Below are positions 24,686 through 33,152 of a stretch of DNA of 39,239 nucleotides, in pieces. The notes below the pieces were generated by a model that worked only from the letters and a program-made list of their open reading frames with translations, did no database searches and was not told where the DNA came from. Position numbers and translations under genes: made by a program. Source of the stretch: Candidatus Thorarchaeota archaeon (lineage in GTDB: Archaea; Asgardarchaeota; Thorarchaeia; Thorarchaeales; Thorarchaeaceae); assembly GCA_016840965.1 (NCBI GenBank), contig JAEORI010000129.1, positions 1 through 39,239 on the forward strand, given 5' to 3'. How positions within the stretch are numbered: the stretch's first letter is position 1; every line of letters starts with the position of its first letter.

Positions 24686-26230
24686 TTGTTGCTCACCACA
24701 AATAGATACAGTCCAGATATTACGGAACTCTCAGTGTCCGCATGGTTCTACAGGAATCGTACGATAGCAGGATTTGATAATCCAGCCCGCTCATTATATG
24801 TTTCAATTCGTGAGCTGGTAGAAAATAGTCTTGATGCTTGCGAAGAAGAACGCGTTTTGCCTGAAATCAGCGTTTTTCTGAAACGTGAAGAAGAACCAAG
24901 TGAAGAGATTGATGTATTAAATCTCGGTCCAGAAATCTTTGAACTTGTAGTAAAAGACAATGGTAAGGGCATGCGAAAGGAAGACGTTCCAGTCTTGATA
25001 GGAAAAATGCTGACCGGCACAAAATTCACCCTTAGACAAAGTAGAGGTACATTTGGACTAGGAGGTAGTATGGCGCTTCTTTACGGTCAGGTCACAACAC
25101 AAGCGCCTATAGAAGTAATCACAGGAAAAGAGGGTGATGAGTTTGGACACAGAATTGTTATGCGACTCGATATAGATACAAACCAACCAGATATTCTCGT
25201 GGAGGAAATTATTGAGAAATCACCTCACGAGAAAGGGACCATGGTCTCGTATAAGCTACAAGGTGATTGGGTTCGAAGTAAGAAGAAGATCAAAGACTAT
25301 TTCGCTCAGACGGCGATAATAGTCCCATATGCATCGCTTCTGTTGGAAACTCCAGATGGAGAAATTCAAAATTATGATAGGATGATTGACAAGCTCCCTG
25401 TCGCTCCGAATGAGATGAAACCGCATCCAAAGGGAATTGATGTTGAACTACTCAAGAAGATGATTGGCGTAACTAGATTTAGGACTATGCTGTCGTTCAT
25501 GAAGAATTCTTTCCAGCGGGTTGGAGTATCAATCGCAGAAGATTTCCTTTCATTTACAGGAATAGAACCTGAAAGGAATCCGATGACCTTGGATCAGCAA
25601 GATCTCATCGCCATGATGAATGCGCTTGCGACTTATGACAGGTTTCTACCACCCTCACCAAAATCTCTCTCACCTGCTGGCCCTGAAGTGCTCAGTGCTG
25701 GAGTCCAACGATTGTTTCCAGATTTTGCAGTTTTCAAACCAAGATCACCAAATGTTTCTGAAGGGCATCCATTCATAATTGAAACAGGTGTGGCATATGG
25801 CGGCGAAATCGATAGTGGCATCAATATTTTCCGTTTCGCAAATAGAATACCATTGCTCTATGATGAACGTTCAGACGTAACGTTCAGAGTTGTGCGAGAC
25901 CTAAATCTAAAGAACTATGGGCTCCATCAGGATGATCCGTTAGTATTCGTCATGCATATTTGTTCCACGAAGATCCCCTACAAAACTGTTGGCAAAGAAT
26001 ACATTGGTGATGTGGATATTGTAAGAAGGGAGATTGAGCTAGGATTCAAGGACTGTTTAAGAGAGATTGGAGAAAAAGTCAGAAGACGAGAAAGAGTCCA
26101 TAGGGAAAGAAAGAGAGAGAACCGACTTGCAGAATACTATACGTTCATGGCAGAAATTCTCACATCTACTTTGAAAAGAAACATATCTGTTACTAGAATC
26201 TTTGGTGCGAAAGGGGGAGATCATGAGTGA
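24686..26230 (+). CDS. top6B: DNA topoisomerase VI subunit B
   Basis: 514 residues, normal length. A GHKL ATPase domain holds RELVENSLDAC (E43, N47, D50), VVKDNGKGM (D91), and the ATP-lid motif GTFGLGGSMALLYGQ (121-135). The H2TH and transducer domains follow (about 230-470), with the switch-lysine region in the transducer. With subunit A it forms an A2B2 enzyme that passes one DNA duplex through another using ATP, relaxing supercoils and separating chromosomes. TTG 24686 is the first possible start and lies after GGGGG; no better start was seen. Its last four bases overlap the GTG of subunit A, so translation is coupled. Confidence 0.96.
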   Translation: MLLTTNRYSPDITELSVSAWFYRNRTIAGFDNPARSLYVSIRELVENSLDACEEERVLPEISVFLKREEEPSEEIDVLNLGPEIFELVVKDNGKGMRKEDVPVLIGKMLTGTKFTLRQSRGTFGLGGSMALLYGQVTTQAPIEVITGKEGDEFGHRIVMRLDIDTNQPDILVEEIIEKSPHEKGTMVSYKLQGDWVRSKKKIKDYFAQTAIIVPYASLLLETPDGEIQNYDRMIDKLPVAPNEMKPHPKGIDVELLKKMIGVTRFRTMLSFMKNSFQRVGVSIAEDFLSFTGIEPERNPMTLDQQDLIAMMNALATYDRFLPPSPKSLSPAGPEVLSAGVQRLFPDFAVFKPRSPNVSEGHPFIIETGVAYGGEIDSGINIFRFANRIPLLYDERSDVTFRVVRDLNLKNYGLHQDDPLVFVMHICSTKIPYKTVGKEYIGDVDIVRREIELGFKDCLREIGEKVRRRERVHRERKRENRLAEYYTFMAEILTSTLKRNISVTRIFGAKGGDHE

Positions 26231-27372
26231 ACAATACATCAGTTGTCTCTACAAAGGGGGATGTGTTGAGCCTGATAGATAGAGTTCTCGATACAATTGC
26301 TGATACAATAAATGATGGTGAATTTCCAGAAATTGGTTATTTTGGTTCAAATAAGAAGAATGTCGACTATGATGAAACAAAAGGATACATCCCCATTGAT
26401 GATAAACCATCATTCATTGATGGAAGGAAAGTTGAGAGTGCGAAGACAATTGCTAGTCTCGTATATGGACTAACTCAATTCAAGGAACACCTAGAACAAG
26501 GTCTATCGATGAGTCTAAGAGATTTCTATTATTTGCACAAAGTGAGGCATGTTCAAGAAATTATGAAAATAAATGATCAATCGGAAACAAACAGATTGAT
26601 CAACTTGTGTGAAAGAATCATTAGACATAGGGGAGCTTCAATTTCGCGAGAGGAGTTTGGTGTTGTTAGTTCGCCAAAAGGAACATTCTATGGGGATGTC
26701 ACATTATCTGATTTGTCAGGAAAACGATTGAATTGCAGTTCCACTGGAGAATATGGATGGTTTATCTCATCCAGACCATTCGACGTAGATATTCACGACA
26801 TCAATATTGATGCAGCTATATTCGTTGAAAAGGAAGCAATGGCAAGAAATCTCATCGAGCTTGGCGTACCGGAACAACTCAGAGTCGGTGTCGGTTCACT
26901 CTTTGGCCAACCCGGTCGAAATATGAGAGCATGGATAAGAAGACTTGCTGATAAAGAAGTGCCCATTCTAGTCTTGGTAGATATGAGTCCATGGTCTTTG
27001 AGAATTTTTTCAACAATCAAAAGTAACTCAATCGAATTAGCAAACATACAAGGACTCGCAACTCCACAAGCAAGATTTGTTGGTCTCTCGACCGAGGACT
27101 TCTGGGGAAAAAATGGCATGTTGTCTGATATTGAGCACTCTTTGGAGGCGATGTCAAAATCAGATATGACCTGCGCTCAACAAAATAGAAACATACCATC
27201 CATAAATCAAGATTCTATTCTTTGTAAGCAGAATGAAATCATGATTAAGAAAAAGAAGAAAGGTGAACTTGAAGCATTCAAGGCATTTGGATATCCTTTA
27301 GTAGAACTGAAGAAGACGTATATTCGATATTTACGAACAAAGTCAAATGAACAAGATGTAAAACTGATATGA
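26227..27372 (+). CDS. top6A: DNA topoisomerase VI subunit A (Spo11 relative) with altered metal site
   Basis: 381 residues from GTG 26227, overlapping top6B by 4 bp. The winged-helix domain carries the catalytic tyrosine in SLRDFYYLHK (Y101/Y102). The Toprim domain has the acidic E201 (FVEKEAM), then RVGVGSLFGQPGRNMRAWIRRL. At the place of the usual DxDP it reads VDMSPWS: D252 is kept but the second Asp is Ser254. Family members normally use the Glu and both Asp to hold Mg2+. The C-terminal part has an insertion with two cysteines (about 315-338) before the conserved KKKGELEAFKAFGYP. The gene looks intact and coupled to a normal B subunit, so the change may be tolerated or reflect divergence. 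Confidence 0.92.
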   Translation: MNNTSVVSTKGDVLSLIDRVLDTIADTINDGEFPEIGYFGSNKKNVDYDETKGYIPIDDKPSFIDGRKVESAKTIASLVYGLTQFKEHLEQGLSMSLRDFYYLHKVRHVQEIMKINDQSETNRLINLCERIIRHRGASISREEFGVVSSPKGTFYGDVTLSDLSGKRLNCSSTGEYGWFISSRPFDVDIHDINIDAAIFVEKEAMARNLIELGVPEQLRVGVGSLFGQPGRNMRAWIRRLADKEVPILVLVDMSPWSLRIFSTIKSNSIELANIQGLATPQARFVGLSTEDFWGKNGMLSDIEHSLEAMSKSDMTCAQQNRNIPSINQDSILCKQNEIMIKKKKKGELEAFKAFGYPLVELKKTYIRYLRTKSNEQDVKLI

Positions 27373-27449
27373 TTTGAAAAGTATCAGCGTAAAATCTTTG
27401 ATAAGTGATATAAAGCAAGTTATGTTCATTGCAAGTGAGGAGTGTAAAA

Positions 27450-28130
27450 GTGACCGATAGGGAAAAAATGCTTGAATTACTCGATGAGTTCAAAGATTCA
27501 ATTGTCAAACTGATGGATGAACGAGAAAGCCTCGATAACGAAGCAGAAGAACTCAGAGCCACAAGAAGAGAAGCAGAAGAAAAGGCTTGGTCTCTTGAGG
27601 AAAAAATAAAGGAACTCTCAACAAAGCTTGAAAAAATAGAGAAGGAGAGAGACAAAGCAAAGTCAGAATTAGCTGCTGCCAAAGAAAAGATTGAAAATTT
27701 GAGTTCTAGAGCTGACGAAGCTGAAGCGTCAAAAAGTGAGGCAGAAGAAACCCTTCGGAGGGAGCGAGATGAACTCCGAAGAGAGATGGACGAAATTAAT
27801 GAGCAACTCTCAAGGGTTTCAGAACTCTATCGAGAGGCATCAGCTGAAAAAGAAGCTTTGGAAGAGAAAGTTGATGTCAGTGATCTTCTTGCAATTTATA
27901 TAACACTCATTGAAACTGTATTCTACGGTAAACCTCATGCTAGAATCTTATATACGTTGCATGACGTGAAAACTACAATTACAAGGAAGAACATTACATC
28001 CAGTACAGGTATACAACCAGCTGCAGTTCTAAAAGCTGTGCACGATTTAGTAGCTGCAGACCTTGTATCATATGATGACTCTTCGCAAGAAGTGAAACTC
28101 ACCAAGGACGTCGTTAGAAGAGCAAAATAA
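27450..28130 (+). CDS. Coiled-coil protein with C-terminal winged helix
   Basis: 226 residues. An in-frame TTG at 27429 exists, but GTG 27450 has GAGGAG seven bases upstream and is preferred. Residues about 5-145 are an almost unbroken Glu/Lys/Arg heptad coil. The C-terminal about 85 residues read as a winged helix (ARILYTLHDVKTTITRKNIT, then PAAVLKAVHDLVAADLVSYDD). It sits 77 bp after Topo VI-A, with a TATA-like GATATAAAG around 27408, so it may have its own promoter. The coil-plus-winged-helix layout is shared with the larger protein at 34761-36200. It suggests a DNA-binding, oligomerising chromosome or regulatory protein, but no named family is recognised. Confidence 0.8.
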   Translation: MTDREKMLELLDEFKDSIVKLMDERESLDNEAEELRATRREAEEKAWSLEEKIKELSTKLEKIEKERDKAKSELAAAKEKIENLSSRADEAEASKSEAEETLRRERDELRREMDEINEQLSRVSELYREASAEKEALEEKVDVSDLLAIYITLIETVFYGKPHARILYTLHDVKTTITRKNITSSTGIQPAAVLKAVHDLVAADLVSYDDSSQEVKLTKDVVRRAK

Positions 28131-28154
28131 CATGAATGAAGAGAGAGATACCTA

Positions 28155-29159
28155 TTGTCCGGAAAATTGACCATTGGTACTGCACTCAAGAAATATGTGA
28201 AAAAATATACATTAAATGGAAAATTAAACTCAATAACAGCTTTACTTGGTGAAGAAGCTCAGAATGTGATTGATTGGGCATATTCGGAAGCAAAGCGTCG
28301 AGTTGCGGAGAATCCTAACGAGAAAGAATCGGACATTGGTAGGATAGTTTTTGATTTAATCGGTAACGAAGCCGCAATCATTCTTGTGAAGCAAAATCAT
28401 GCAAAAGGAAAACTGACTACAAAAAGCGAAATAAAAGCAAAAACTGGGCAAAGAGGAGAGATGCCAGTCTTATATCGTGAAGCAGGATTAAGGCATCCTC
28501 AGGAAGCAAGAAATCTTAGGCACAACCTATTCCATGAAGCATTCTTAGCCCTCATCAAGCATTTATTTAATGGCATTACAACAAGTGTTCCATCCACCGG
28601 AGAAGGTTTGACGCCAGACCTTATTGTTGAGCATAAAGAACAAGGTTGGCTAATTTCTGTTGAGTATAAGGGTTATAGATCTATTACACTCCTAAGTGAG
28701 TCTGAGATTCTCAAAGGTATGCGTTATCAAGCTGCATATGGAACTGCTTGGTTAGTGACAAGCACAACAAAAAGTGTAAGGAACCTCTATGGAAAAACAA
28801 TCTATTCTAAAGAATTGGTTGAACTCGGTCTGTCAAGATTGAGGCAGATCTATAGACGTCGAGCATACACCAGTGAGCAGAGAGAGAATAGAGGGATAGC
28901 AAAGAAAGGTATCACTCATCTTGAGAAACAAAGTGATCTTGACATGAAGTGTAGACTCTGGTCAGCTGAAGAACTCCTAGAATCAATGAAAATTGGTAAA
29001 CCTGTTAAGGGACTAGTCATTACGACAGGTTTTGAATTCATTGAACTTCTGAAAAAAACAGGTCTTGAGGGAGAAGCTGATAATGTCTTAAGAGTGATGA
29101 AACTTCCAACAGCATCTCTTCATAGCGACAAAGTCACTTCAGTAAGATTAATTGAATGA
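28155..29159 (+). CDS. PD-(D/E)xK nuclease-like protein, family unknown
   Basis: 334 residues from TTG 28155, which follows a GAGAGAGA stretch. An N-terminal helical region (about 1-120) precedes a restriction-endonuclease-like core: E128 in FHEAF, TPDLIVEHK (D155), then WLISVEYKG (E170, K172). The spacing D155-x14-E170-x-K172 fits the catalytic motif of Holliday-junction resolvases and restriction enzymes. A following segment (RYQAAYGTAWLVTSTT) fits the next helix and strand of that fold. The C-terminal domain is basic and helical. It lies in a plus-strand run after Topo VI and the coil/winged-helix protein, 24 bp from the latter, so the three may act together on DNA. No methyltransferase is nearby, which speaks against an ordinary restriction system. 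Confidence 0.75.
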   Translation: MSGKLTIGTALKKYVKKYTLNGKLNSITALLGEEAQNVIDWAYSEAKRRVAENPNEKESDIGRIVFDLIGNEAAIILVKQNHAKGKLTTKSEIKAKTGQRGEMPVLYREAGLRHPQEARNLRHNLFHEAFLALIKHLFNGITTSVPSTGEGLTPDLIVEHKEQGWLISVEYKGYRSITLLSESEILKGMRYQAAYGTAWLVTSTTKSVRNLYGKTIYSKELVELGLSRLRQIYRRRAYTSEQRENRGIAKKGITHLEKQSDLDMKCRLWSAEELLESMKIGKPVKGLVITTGFEFIELLKKTGLEGEADNVLRVMKLPTASLHSDKVTSVRLIE

Positions 29160-29232
29160 ATTTCAACGGAAAAAATGCACTATCTAATATTCTCCCAAGC
29201 TTTATCAATAGTTTAGGTCAATTCCAAACTGA

Positions 29233-29249
29233 CCCTATTAAAAATAGGG
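29233..29249 (+). promoter_or_regulatory. Palindrome covering the TATA element of the Roadblock gene
   Basis: CCCTATT-AAA-AATAGGG is a perfect 7-bp inverted repeat whose centre is itself a TATA-like sequence, 36 bp before the TTG at 29278. A protein bound here would block TBP. It is a good candidate operator for the Roadblock/NifB pair. It could also fold in RNA from the upstream gene as a terminator hairpin, although no T-run follows. Confidence 0.5.
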
Positions 29250-29277
29250 TTGTGCACCAGTACAGGGAGAGTAAGAT

Positions 29278-29670
29278 TTGACAGAACAGAATGTCATGAA
29301 ATTACAGGAAACCCTCAGTAATCTCCTTAAAGAACTTGGAAATAAATCTCCTATTCTAGGTGCCGCAGTGTTTTCTATTGAGGGCTTGCCATTTGTCAGC
29401 AGGTTTCATAGCGGAACTGAAGAAGCATCTATTGCAGCCATTGTTGCAGCAATCCATGCTGCTGGAGATCAGACCGTAAAAGAACTTAGGCAAGGCGAAC
29501 TCAGGTCTATCATTATCGAAGGAGATCTAGGAACAACTCTTGTCATCTCAATCTCAGCTGATTATCTGCTGACGATAACTGCTCCTGAGAATGCAAAACT
29601 TGGAATTATTTTCAATGATGCCAAGAAGACAGCTAGAGAAGCAAGGAAAATACTCCATCAGGCGATTTGA
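29278..29670 (+). CDS. Roadblock/LC7-domain protein
   Basis: 130 residues from TTG 29278 with GGGAGAG upstream. The whole protein is one Roadblock/LC7 domain: first helix, strand GAAVFSIEGLPFVSRF, the long helix with AAIVAAIHAAGDQTVKEL, strands SIIIEGDLGTTLVISI and DYLLTITAPENAKLGIIF, and a last helix. In bacteria, archaea and eukaryotes these dimeric domains bind small Ras-like GTPases, acting as GAPs, GEFs or scaffolds; Asgard archaea have many. Its partner is not in the window. The NifB-like gene follows after 6 bp. The longin-like paralogues nearby are the same broad structural type. Confidence 0.9.
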   Translation: MTEQNVMKLQETLSNLLKELGNKSPILGAAVFSIEGLPFVSRFHSGTEEASIAAIVAAIHAAGDQTVKELRQGELRSIIIEGDLGTTLVISISADYLLTITAPENAKLGIIFNDAKKTAREARKILHQAI

Positions 29671-29676
29671 AGAAAA

Positions 29677-30507
29677 ATGGTCACTTCAAGTGTATACCCC
29701 TATAATCACCATCCTTGTTATTCACTTAATCGAGGTATAATCTGGCATAGAATTCACCTCCCTGTGGCTCCAGTTTGCAATGTTAAATGCGCATTCTGTT
29801 CACAAACGGTAGGTTCCTCGTGTCATTCCTCTAACCCTGGATTCTCTTCACAAATAATGACACCAGATATCGCTGTTAATAGAACGAGAATAGAAATTGA
29901 TAGGAATCCGAACCTCAAAATTGTAGCAATTTCTGGACCTGGAGAACCCTTGGCAAATACAGAGACATTTGAAACATTAGAGCGAATCAGGATGGAGTTT
30001 CAAGACATCTCTATGTGTTTGAGCACAAATGGTGTGCTTCTCAGTGAGTATGTCGATTGGTTGAAAGAAGTCAATGTCGCAACAGTTTCGGTGTCCATGA
30101 GTACATCATGCATTTCAACAGCATCCAAGATTTATGAATGGGCTAGATTTCAAAATACTCTAGTTCAAGGCGAAATAATGGCTTCGAAGATAATAGATGC
30201 ACAGATAAAAGGTATCACAATGGCATCGAATGAAGGAATACATGTAAAGGTAAATTCCATACTTATTCCGGAAATCAATATGCATGATATTGTAAAATTA
30301 GCAGGTATTATTTCTAAGGCAGGTGCAGAACTACAGAATATAGTACCCTTAGTTCCTGGTGACAAGCTTTCATCAAATAGAGCACCATCCTTTCAAGAGA
30401 TCCAAAACATCAGAAAGGAAGCCTCTTCATTCATTGAACAATTCACGTATTGTAAACAATGTAGAAGCGATGTGGTTGGAATCCCCGGATGTGATTCAAT
30501 TCTCTAG
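29677..30507 (+). CDS. nifB: NifB-type radical SAM protein
   Basis: 276 residues. It has the NifB layout: HHPCYS at 11-16, RIHLPVAPVCNVKCAFC with the cluster cysteines C34, C38 and C41, a further C49 before NPGF, GPGEPLAN at 87-94, CLSTNG, VKVNSILIPEIN and NIVPLVPGD, and C-terminal CKQCRSDVVG with C259, C262 and C272. These match the Cys/His set that holds the SAM cluster and the two precursor clusters in NifB, which makes NifB-co, the core of the nitrogenase cofactor. The AH...R segment after HPCYS reads NRGIIWHR, slightly divergent. No nifHDK, nifE/N or nifX is in the window, so nitrogen fixation cannot be claimed. It is 6 bp after the Roadblock gene. Confidence 0.88.
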   Translation: MVTSSVYPYNHHPCYSLNRGIIWHRIHLPVAPVCNVKCAFCSQTVGSSCHSSNPGFSSQIMTPDIAVNRTRIEIDRNPNLKIVAISGPGEPLANTETFETLERIRMEFQDISMCLSTNGVLLSEYVDWLKEVNVATVSVSMSTSCISTASKIYEWARFQNTLVQGEIMASKIIDAQIKGITMASNEGIHVKVNSILIPEINMHDIVKLAGIISKAGAELQNIVPLVPGDKLSSNRAPSFQEIQNIRKEASSFIEQFTYCKQCRSDVVGIPGCDSIL

Positions 30508-31334
30508 CGCACTTTCTTCACAGAGAGACATCCTACCTCAACTAGCCTATTAATCAGAAACCAAAGCGCTCTTGGATCAAGCTTTGGAAGAGACTCAACA
30601 ACTTCGCGTATTTTCTTCTCACCATCAAATTTCTCAAGAATATCTTCTAAATGTTCCCCATACTGAGATTTCAAAATACCAAGTTTCATCTTGGGACACT
30701 CAGATCGCACAAGCACATCATCATCTGTGAGACGTTTCTTGAAATCTATCCATTGATATCTGTCTAGAATTGAAATAAGAGCTAGTGCCTTTTTATCAGA
30801 GAATCCAATAAGATCCATGATCTCCGCCACTGTACGTTTCCCATTGATGAAAGATTCAAGCTGCTCTAAGTCATGATCTACAGCGCCAACTCGAAATGGG
30901 ATTCTCACACCCTTTTCTCGCTTTATCGGAACTAATTCCAAATCGGAGGATGAAAATGGAAATTCTTGTATGATATCTAGTGCAAATTCCCTGAACCGTC
31001 GAATGTCTCCTTCAAAATGCCGAAGCTTGTCGCCATGTTCGCTCTCGACTAATCCTAGAATACGTTTGAGCTTCTCACGATACGGAGCTTCATCAGTCAC
31101 AGGATCAACGACAAGTAAAACAAGAACACTGTCTCCTACCTCGATCAGAATATCATATGCGGCTTTTCTAATCGTTCGTATTGGTGTTTTTGCAAATATG
31201 ATTACAGCAGTAACGAATCCAGCAATCAAGTCAGGATCAACTGTGAGTTCAGCATATGGGATATTCAATACAGACTCTCCACCCTCCATTCGGATGAGGG
31301 AAATGTACCGTACTTTAGAAACATCCAATGCCAA
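30504..31334 (-). CDS. Longin/roadblock-like domain plus winged helix, paralogue A
   Basis: 276 residues from TTG 31334, with a strong GGAGGT seven bases upstream. Residues about 8-120 alternate as strand-strand-helix-three strands-helix (VRYISLIRMEGGESVLNIPY; DPDLIAGFVTAVIIF; AAYDILIEVGDSVLVLLVVD), the order of longin/roadblock-type domains that bind small GTPases. The C-terminal half contains two repeats resembling winged helices (FINGKRTVAEIMDLIGF...WIDF and FDGEKKIREVVESL...GCLSV). It is a clear paralogue of the next gene upstream, aligning along its whole length. It shares its last four bases, CTAG, with the convergent NifB-like gene. A role in GTPase signalling or transcription is inferred only. 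Confidence 0.78.
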   Translation of the reverse strand: MALDVSKVRYISLIRMEGGESVLNIPYAELTVDPDLIAGFVTAVIIFAKTPIRTIRKAAYDILIEVGDSVLVLLVVDPVTDEAPYREKLKRILGLVESEHGDKLRHFEGDIRRFREFALDIIQEFPFSSSDLELVPIKREKGVRIPFRVGAVDHDLEQLESFINGKRTVAEIMDLIGFSDKKALALISILDRYQWIDFKKRLTDDDVLVRSECPKMKLGILKSQYGEHLEDILEKFDGEKKIREVVESLPKLDPRALWFLINRLVEVGCLSVKKVR

Positions 31335-31337
31335 ATC

Positions 31338-32213
31338 CTAAACCTCCGTTTTCCGTTGCACCGATGAAGGAGTATCAACGTAGCCTAACACGCCAGCATC
31401 TATAAGACGATTGGCGACGGTTTTAACAGCCTCCATGTTATATGGAAGAAGCTCGCAGATTTCAGATAGTGTTTTGGTGCCATCACACATTTCAACAAGC
31501 TTAGTCAGCTGGTCACCATATACGCCAAGTAGGAACATTGGAGGGTCCATGATCTTTGTTAAAACTGAACCATCCTCTAGACGTCTGGTTAGTGTGATCC
31601 ATTTATACTTATCAAGCATCGACATAATCGCCATGATTTCCGAATCTTCAAATTCTGACTGCTGCATAATTTCTTCTATTGTTCGCTTTCCGTTGATGTA
31701 GCCTAGCACTACTTGAAGCTTCTCATCAGTTTCGCCCACACTCCAAGGAATGACGGCTTGATAATCTGGAGTTGCTTCGGATTTGCTCACTAATCTTGGT
31801 ATCATTTTGAGGTCAAAAGTTCGATAGGGATAGACCTCCAAAATGTCTAGTGCATATTCCCGGAATGGGCGAATATCACCTTTCCATGAAATAAGCTGTG
31901 ACTGATAATTAGTCTCGAATTTCTCAACAATTTTAATCAGATTATTTCGATAGGGTGTGTCGTCTTCGACTTTATCAACAATGAGCAAACCAACAACATG
32001 CTCACCTTCCTCAATGACAACGACGTATCCTTCCTTTACAAATGTCTTGAGCTGTCGGTTCTCAAAGATGATAACAGCAAGAACAAAACTAGCAACTAAG
32101 TCAGGGTCAACTGACATAGGTCGATAAGGTATACCTATGATAGGTTCTCCCCCTTCCTTTCGAACAAGAGAGAGATAGCGGACTTCCGCTTTTTCCTTTT
32201 GCGTTTCGTTCAC
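31338..32213 (-). CDS. Longin/roadblock-like domain plus winged helix, paralogue B
   Basis: 291 residues from GTG 32213. Shared with paralogue A: KEGGEPIIGIPYR, VDPDLVASFVLAVIIFE, GDIRPFREYALDIL, GYINGKRTIEEIMQ and the C-terminal CDGTKTLSEICELLPY. It has a longer charged N-terminus and an insertion near residue 150 (LVSKSEATPDYQAVIPW). Three bases separate its stop from paralogue A's start, a classic tandem duplication kept in one operon. The pair may form a heterodimer, as longin and roadblock domains often do. The genes upstream in the operon encode a DUF2797 protein and an AmrS-type radical SAM enzyme. No obvious ribosome binding site precedes the GTG, 35 bp after the previous stop. Confidence 0.78.
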   Translation of the reverse strand: MNETQKEKAEVRYLSLVRKEGGEPIIGIPYRPMSVDPDLVASFVLAVIIFENRQLKTFVKEGYVVVIEEGEHVVGLLIVDKVEDDTPYRNNLIKIVEKFETNYQSQLISWKGDIRPFREYALDILEVYPYRTFDLKMIPRLVSKSEATPDYQAVIPWSVGETDEKLQVVLGYINGKRTIEEIMQQSEFEDSEIMAIMSMLDKYKWITLTRRLEDGSVLTKIMDPPMFLLGVYGDQLTKLVEMCDGTKTLSEICELLPYNMEAVKTVANRLIDAGVLGYVDTPSSVQRKTEV

Positions 32214-32248
32214 AGTTTATCGACTAGCTGAAACCCTAAATAACCTTG

Positions 32249-33142
32249 TTAGAAGAAATCCATCAACCCACTCTGTGTTACCATGGTAATATCCTCGTTA
32301 CCATCCAAGCTATACCCTATGACTTGTTTCAAGTCTATCACTGTATATGAACTGCCAATGCTTGTAACAAGAAGAGACCCTTTCATTCCAATGACATCTC
32401 CAACTAGTGAGCGTCGGTCAATGGGTTCAGATCTTTTTCTCCATGGCACCGGCATAACATCTAAAGGAGGAAGTGAATAATACTTGGAGAGAGATTCTAA
32501 TTCAACCTGAGTCCCTAGTTCTATACTCTCAACTCCAACAATAAAGTCATCAACAATCTTTTGAGCAGTCTTGATATCAATAGTATCTTGAAGACCCTTT
32601 ATCTTCCTCTCTCCACGCACCATTTTCGTAATTTCTGTTCGCTTGCTTAAACGATCTTCGAGCCGCCTTGCTTTTCGTCCACCAGTAATGTGTTTAATGA
32701 TCCCTCCAAAATCAGCTCCTTGTTCAATCCAACGAAGTCGTACTCTGCCCTTTGATGAAACTCCAACTTTTAATGTCGAATCATTGAAAACAGCAGCGTA
32801 AACCACGTAGTCAGACATATCGCATTGAGCTTTTCTTGCTTCAGTAGCTAGACAAGTTCTACCGTCACAACGGATGCAGGGATCATAGAAGTCCAGAGCT
32901 GAGCAAGGACCACAGCGAACTCCATGACGTAGTATGACAGCATTTTCAGGACATTTTACTGGTTTACCTGCTGTGTCAAAACTACCAATGCATCGTTTTG
33001 GTCCTATAAAGGACCAATTGAGATGTTTACCGGGTGTAACAGGCAAAAAGTCTAATTTTTCGGTTTCTTGCTTCCAGACTTGCAGTCCAGATTCGTAAGA
33101 ACCGTTATCCAAAATTCTCCATGCAACATCTACTATCTGCAA
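32249..33142 (-). CDS. DUF2797-family protein with zinc-like cysteines
   Basis: 297 residues from TTG 33142, with GAGGT seven bases upstream inside the end of the AmrS gene. Residues about 50-108 carry a cluster of cysteines (RCIGSF, VKCPE, RCGPCSALDFYDPCIRCDGRTC, then KAQC), probably one or two zinc sites. A GIY-YIG-like stretch then reads DYVVYAAVF...LKVGVSSKGRVRLRWIEQGAD, with a Glu further on (RRLEDRL). This matches DUF2797, whose biochemical role is not established as far as I know. GIY-YIG relatives cut nucleic acids, so a nuclease is conceivable. It sits between AmrS and the two longin-like genes in one transcript. Confidence 0.75.
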   Translation of the reverse strand: MQIVDVAWRILDNGSYESGLQVWKQETEKLDFLPVTPGKHLNWSFIGPKRCIGSFDTAGKPVKCPENAVILRHGVRCGPCSALDFYDPCIRCDGRTCLATEARKAQCDMSDYVVYAAVFNDSTLKVGVSSKGRVRLRWIEQGADFGGIIKHITGGRKARRLEDRLSKRTEITKMVRGERKIKGLQDTIDIKTAQKIVDDFIVGVESIELGTQVELESLSKYYSLPPLDVMPVPWRKRSEPIDRRSLVGDVIGMKGSLLVTSIGSSYTVIDLKQVIGYSLDGNEDITMVTQSGLMDFF

Positions 33143-33152
33143 TACAATTACC

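Noticed and set aside
29677..30507. NifB-like gene as proof of nitrogen fixation
   Set aside because: None of the nitrogenase structural or other cofactor genes are visible, so a single NifB-type gene is not enough.
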